This document shows, piece after piece, positions 5,042 to 6,282 of a stretch of 6,282 nt of DNA. Source of the DNA: Clostridiales bacterium. Its GTDB lineage: Bacteria > Bacillota > Clostridia > Oscillospirales > Oscillospiraceae. The stretch lies in contig VSNB01000186.1 in assembly GCA_009774055.1 (NCBI GenBank), positions 1-6,282 on the forward strand, written 5' to 3'. A program made the translations under genes and the position numbers. How positions within the stretch are numbered: the first letter of the stretch is position 1; every line of letters begins with the position of its first letter. The notes beneath the pieces are model-generated. The model was not told the DNA's origin, ran no database searches, and worked only from the letters and a program-made list of their open reading frames with translations.

Positions 5042-5563
5042 TCACCGCGTGTCGTACCGCGCGGGATCAAACCTCCGCTCGGTGTTCAGCAGGCTGGTCG
5101 CGCTCCGCCCGTGACAGATGGCGATCGCCAGCGCGTCGGCGGCGTCGTCAGGCCGCGGAATGCTCTTCATCTTCAAAAGCCGCTGGGTCATGAGCATGAC
5201 CTGTTTTTTTTGCGCCCCGCCGTACCCCGCCACAGCCTGCTTGACCTGCATAGGCGTGTACTCAAAAGCCGGGATGCCGGCCCGCTCCGCCTCCAGAAGG
5301 AGGACCCCCCTGCCGTGGGCCACGGCGATGCCGGTGGTGATGTTCTTCGAAAAAAACAGCTCCTCCACCGCCATCTCCTGGGGCTTGAACTGCTCCAGCA
5401 GCTGGGACATATCCTGCGAAATCTGATAAAGCCGGTTGGACAGCGGCAGACCCGCCGGGGTGGTGATGACGCCGTACTGCAGCAGGCGCGCGCCGGTCCG
5501 GTCCGCCTCGATGAGGCCGAAGCCGATGGTGGCAACGCCGGGATCGATGCCTAAAATACGCAT
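5042..5563 (-). CDS. ruvC: Holliday junction resolvase RuvC
   Basis: The 173-residue endonuclease that cuts Holliday junctions symmetrically, acting with the RuvAB motor. It has an RNase H-like fold with the four acidic catalytic residues in place: D7 in MRILGIDPG, E67 in AVEELFF, and D140 and D143 in DDAADALAIAICH. The conserved HGRG (83-86) and GYGGAQKKQV (113-122) segments are also present. Length is typical. The start at 5563 was chosen because families begin at M-R-I-L-G-I-D and because AAGGAG lies 7 bases upstream; an ATG 20 codons further out has no family support. The codons for QKKQ contain eight consecutive A residues (5211-5204). It is the first gene of the ruvCAB operon, with a weak candidate promoter upstream and no Firmicute-type LexA (GAAC-N4-GTTC) box seen. 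Confidence 0.96.
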   Translation of the reverse strand: MRILGIDPGVATIGFGLIEADRTGARLLQYGVITTPAGLPLSNRLYQISQDMSQLLEQFKPQEMAVEELFFSKNITTGIAVAHGRGVLLLEAERAGIPAFEYTPMQVKQAVAGYGGAQKKQVMLMTQRLLKMKSIPRPDDAADALAIAICHGRSATSLLNTERRFDPARYDTR

Positions 5564-5570
5564 GGAACAG

Positions 5571-5576
5571 CTCCTT
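5571..5576 (-). promoter_or_regulatory. Ribosome binding site deciding the ruvC start
   Basis: AAGGAG on the minus strand lies 7 bases before the ATG at 5563. This supports the 173-residue form of RuvC over the longer frame that opens at 5623. Confidence 0.85.
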
Positions 5577-5594
5577 ATGATGGTCCTGCTGTTT

Positions 5595-5623
5595 ATATTA
5601 CCATCCCGCTGGGAAAAAAACAA
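5595..5623 (-). promoter_or_regulatory. Weak candidate promoter for ruvCAB
   Basis: On the minus strand TTGTTT (5623-5618), a 17-base spacer and TAATAT (5600-5595) match consensus at 3 and 4 of 6 positions. The position suits a leader of about 25-30 bases ahead of ruvC. It is the best candidate I found in the divergent spacer, but chance is not excluded. Confidence 0.35.
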
Positions 5624-5637
5624 GAGGCAATGCGGAC

Positions 5638-5663
5638 TCCCGCCAGACGGAGGCCGTGCGGGA
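5638..5663. repeat. GC-rich stem-loop in the ruvC/TVP38 divergent spacer
   Basis: TCCCGC (5638-5643) pairs with GCGGGA (5658-5663), and inside it ACGG (5647-5650) pairs with CCGT (5654-5657) around a 3-base loop, leaving a 3-base bulge. No T-run follows on either strand, so it is not a standard terminator. It could be an operator or chance. The rest of the 209-base spacer (5564-5772) holds no gene that I can support. Confidence 0.35.
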
Positions 5664-5730
5664 AGTTAAGGAAGCCCTGCTTAAAAAAATCTTATAGATT
5701 TCCCTCCTTTCATTTTAATCGAAACCCTAG

Positions 5731-5736
5731 TACAAT
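5731..5736 (+). promoter_or_regulatory. Possible -10 box for the TVP38 gene
   Basis: TACAAT matches the -10 consensus at 5 of 6 positions and lies 36 bases before the ATG. No good -35 box exists at 16-18 bases upstream (best TTTCAT), so this would be a weak or activator-dependent promoter if it is real. Confidence 0.35.
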
Positions 5737-5772
5737 GTGAACCAGAAAACCTCCCAAAGAAAGGAACATCAT

Positions 5773-6282
5773 ATGAGCCAGCGCCGGTCGTTTACAGAGA
5801 AACAGAAGCGATGGATCGCCGGAACGGGAATCTTCCTCTTCCTGCTGCTCTCCGTCCTGATCTGCATTTTCGCGGGAAAACCGCTGATCCAGTTCGTCCA
5901 GGAGCCGGAACGCTTCCGGGCCTGGGTGGACGAACAGGGCATCCTGGCCCCCATCGCCTTCCTGGGGATGCTGGTCCTCCAGATCGTGGTGGCCGTCATC
6001 CCCGGCGAACCCCTGGAGATCGCCGCCGGATACGCCTTCGGCGCGGTGGAGGGCACGCTGCTGTGCCTCTTCGGGGCGTTCCTGGGGCGGGTGGCCGTGT
6101 TCCTGCTGGTGCGGAAGCTGGGGGCCAGGGCCGTAGACGTCTTCTTCCCGCTGGATAAGCTCAACGAGCTGAAATTTCTGCAGAACAAGCGGCGGCTCAC
6201 CCTGTGGGTGTTCTTCCTGTTCTTCCTGCCCGGCACGCCCAAGGACGTGCTGTGCTACGTGGTAGGGCTCACGGACCTGCCC
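5773..6282 (+). CDS. TVP38/TMEM64 family membrane protein (VTT domain), 3' end outside window
   Basis: The first 170 residues of an inner-membrane protein, open at the window edge. A short basic cytoplasmic start (MSQRRSFTEKQKRW) leads into a first membrane helix at about 17-34. A second hydrophobic stretch (57-76) runs into the conserved VTT (SNARE-associated, DedA-like) segment PGEPLEIAAGYAFG at 77-90, followed by a glycine-containing helix (100-113) ending in VRKLG. The second family signature FFLFFLPGTPKDVLCYVVGL (148-167) is also present, and its PGTPKD core is typical of Clostridia members. Related DedA/TVP38 proteins have been linked to lipid scrambling and membrane homeostasis, but the role of this one is unknown. 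The start is supported by AAAGGAA about 7 bases upstream of the ATG. It is divergent from ruvC, and a functional link to ruv is not implied. Confidence 0.88.
   Translation, partial: MSQRRSFTEKQKRWIAGTGIFLFLLLSVLICIFAGKPLIQFVQEPERFRAWVDEQGILAPIAFLGMLVLQIVVAVIPGEPLEIAAGYAFGAVEGTLLCLFGAFLGRVAVFLLVRKLGARAVDVFFPLDKLNELKFLQNKRRLTLWVFFLFFLPGTPKDVLCYVVGLTDLP

Noticed and set aside
4838..5554. A 238-codon plus-strand frame opposite ruvA start, hairpin gap and ruvC
   Set aside because: It reads through the poly-T/poly-A hairpin (giving a Lys/Phe run) and the complement of RuvC catalytic motifs, with no ribosome binding site.
5564..5623. N-terminal extension of RuvC by 20 residues
   Set aside because: RuvC proteins begin with the catalytic Asp strand (MRILGID), and AAGGAG precedes that ATG; the extension covers the ribosome binding site.
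5666..5705. Small A/T hairpins (AAATC-TTATA-GATTT and TTAAG...CTTAA) upstream of the TVP38 gene
   Set aside because: Stems of 5 bp without a following T-run on the relevant strand; expected by chance in an A/T-rich spacer.
5769..6242. A 157-codon minus-strand frame at the right edge
   Set aside because: It is the complement of the TVP38-family gene, Arg/Ser/Thr-rich with no domain, while the plus-strand frame shows clear VTT motifs and membrane helices.

Overview
The window looks like chromosomal DNA from an anaerobic, spore-forming Clostridia, most plausibly a high-GC Oscillospiraceae-type gut lineage (inference). The evidence is a SigH-type sporulation sigma factor, GC-rich housekeeping genes (two sampled 60-base lines of glmM count 67% and 78% GC), Firmicute-style AAGGAG ribosome binding sites and consensus TTGACA/TATAAT promoters. 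No tRNA, rRNA, CRISPR array, insertion sequence or phage structural gene is visible.

Left block (1-2437, all minus strand). Reading in the direction of transcription: glmM (cell-wall precursor synthesis), a SigH-like sigma factor, a small protein with two zinc ribbons, then a strong intrinsic terminator. The sigma factor gene has its own near-perfect promoter, and its -10 box lies only 4 bases before the ATG. That implies a leaderless or almost leaderless mRNA.

Middle block (about 2440-3275). This small accessory-looking stretch sits between two housekeeping groups. It holds about 260 bp without a supportable gene, a 69-residue XRE/HTH_26-type regulator on the minus strand (about 42% GC) and, divergently on the plus strand, an 87-residue helical protein of unknown function with a perfect TTGACA-17-TATAAT promoter. 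The stop codon of that plus-strand gene overlaps the stop codon of ruvB.

Right block (3272-5563, minus strand). This is a complete ruvC-ruvA-ruvB operon for Holliday junction branch migration and resolution. All catalytic motifs are intact. The ruvC-ruvA gap contains a 16-bp perfect A/T-rich hairpin plus a second 7-bp hairpin. Homology and ribosome binding sites place the ruvA and ruvC starts downstream of the first in-frame ATG.

Right edge (5773-6282, plus strand). The 5' part of a TVP38/TMEM64 (VTT domain) membrane protein runs off the window and is divergent from ruvC across a 209-bp spacer.

Most of the window is conventional. I see no convincing new multi-gene system. The points worth following are the leaderless-looking sigH promoter, the ruvC-ruvA hairpin element, the convergent stop overlap and the small regulator/unknown-gene islet.
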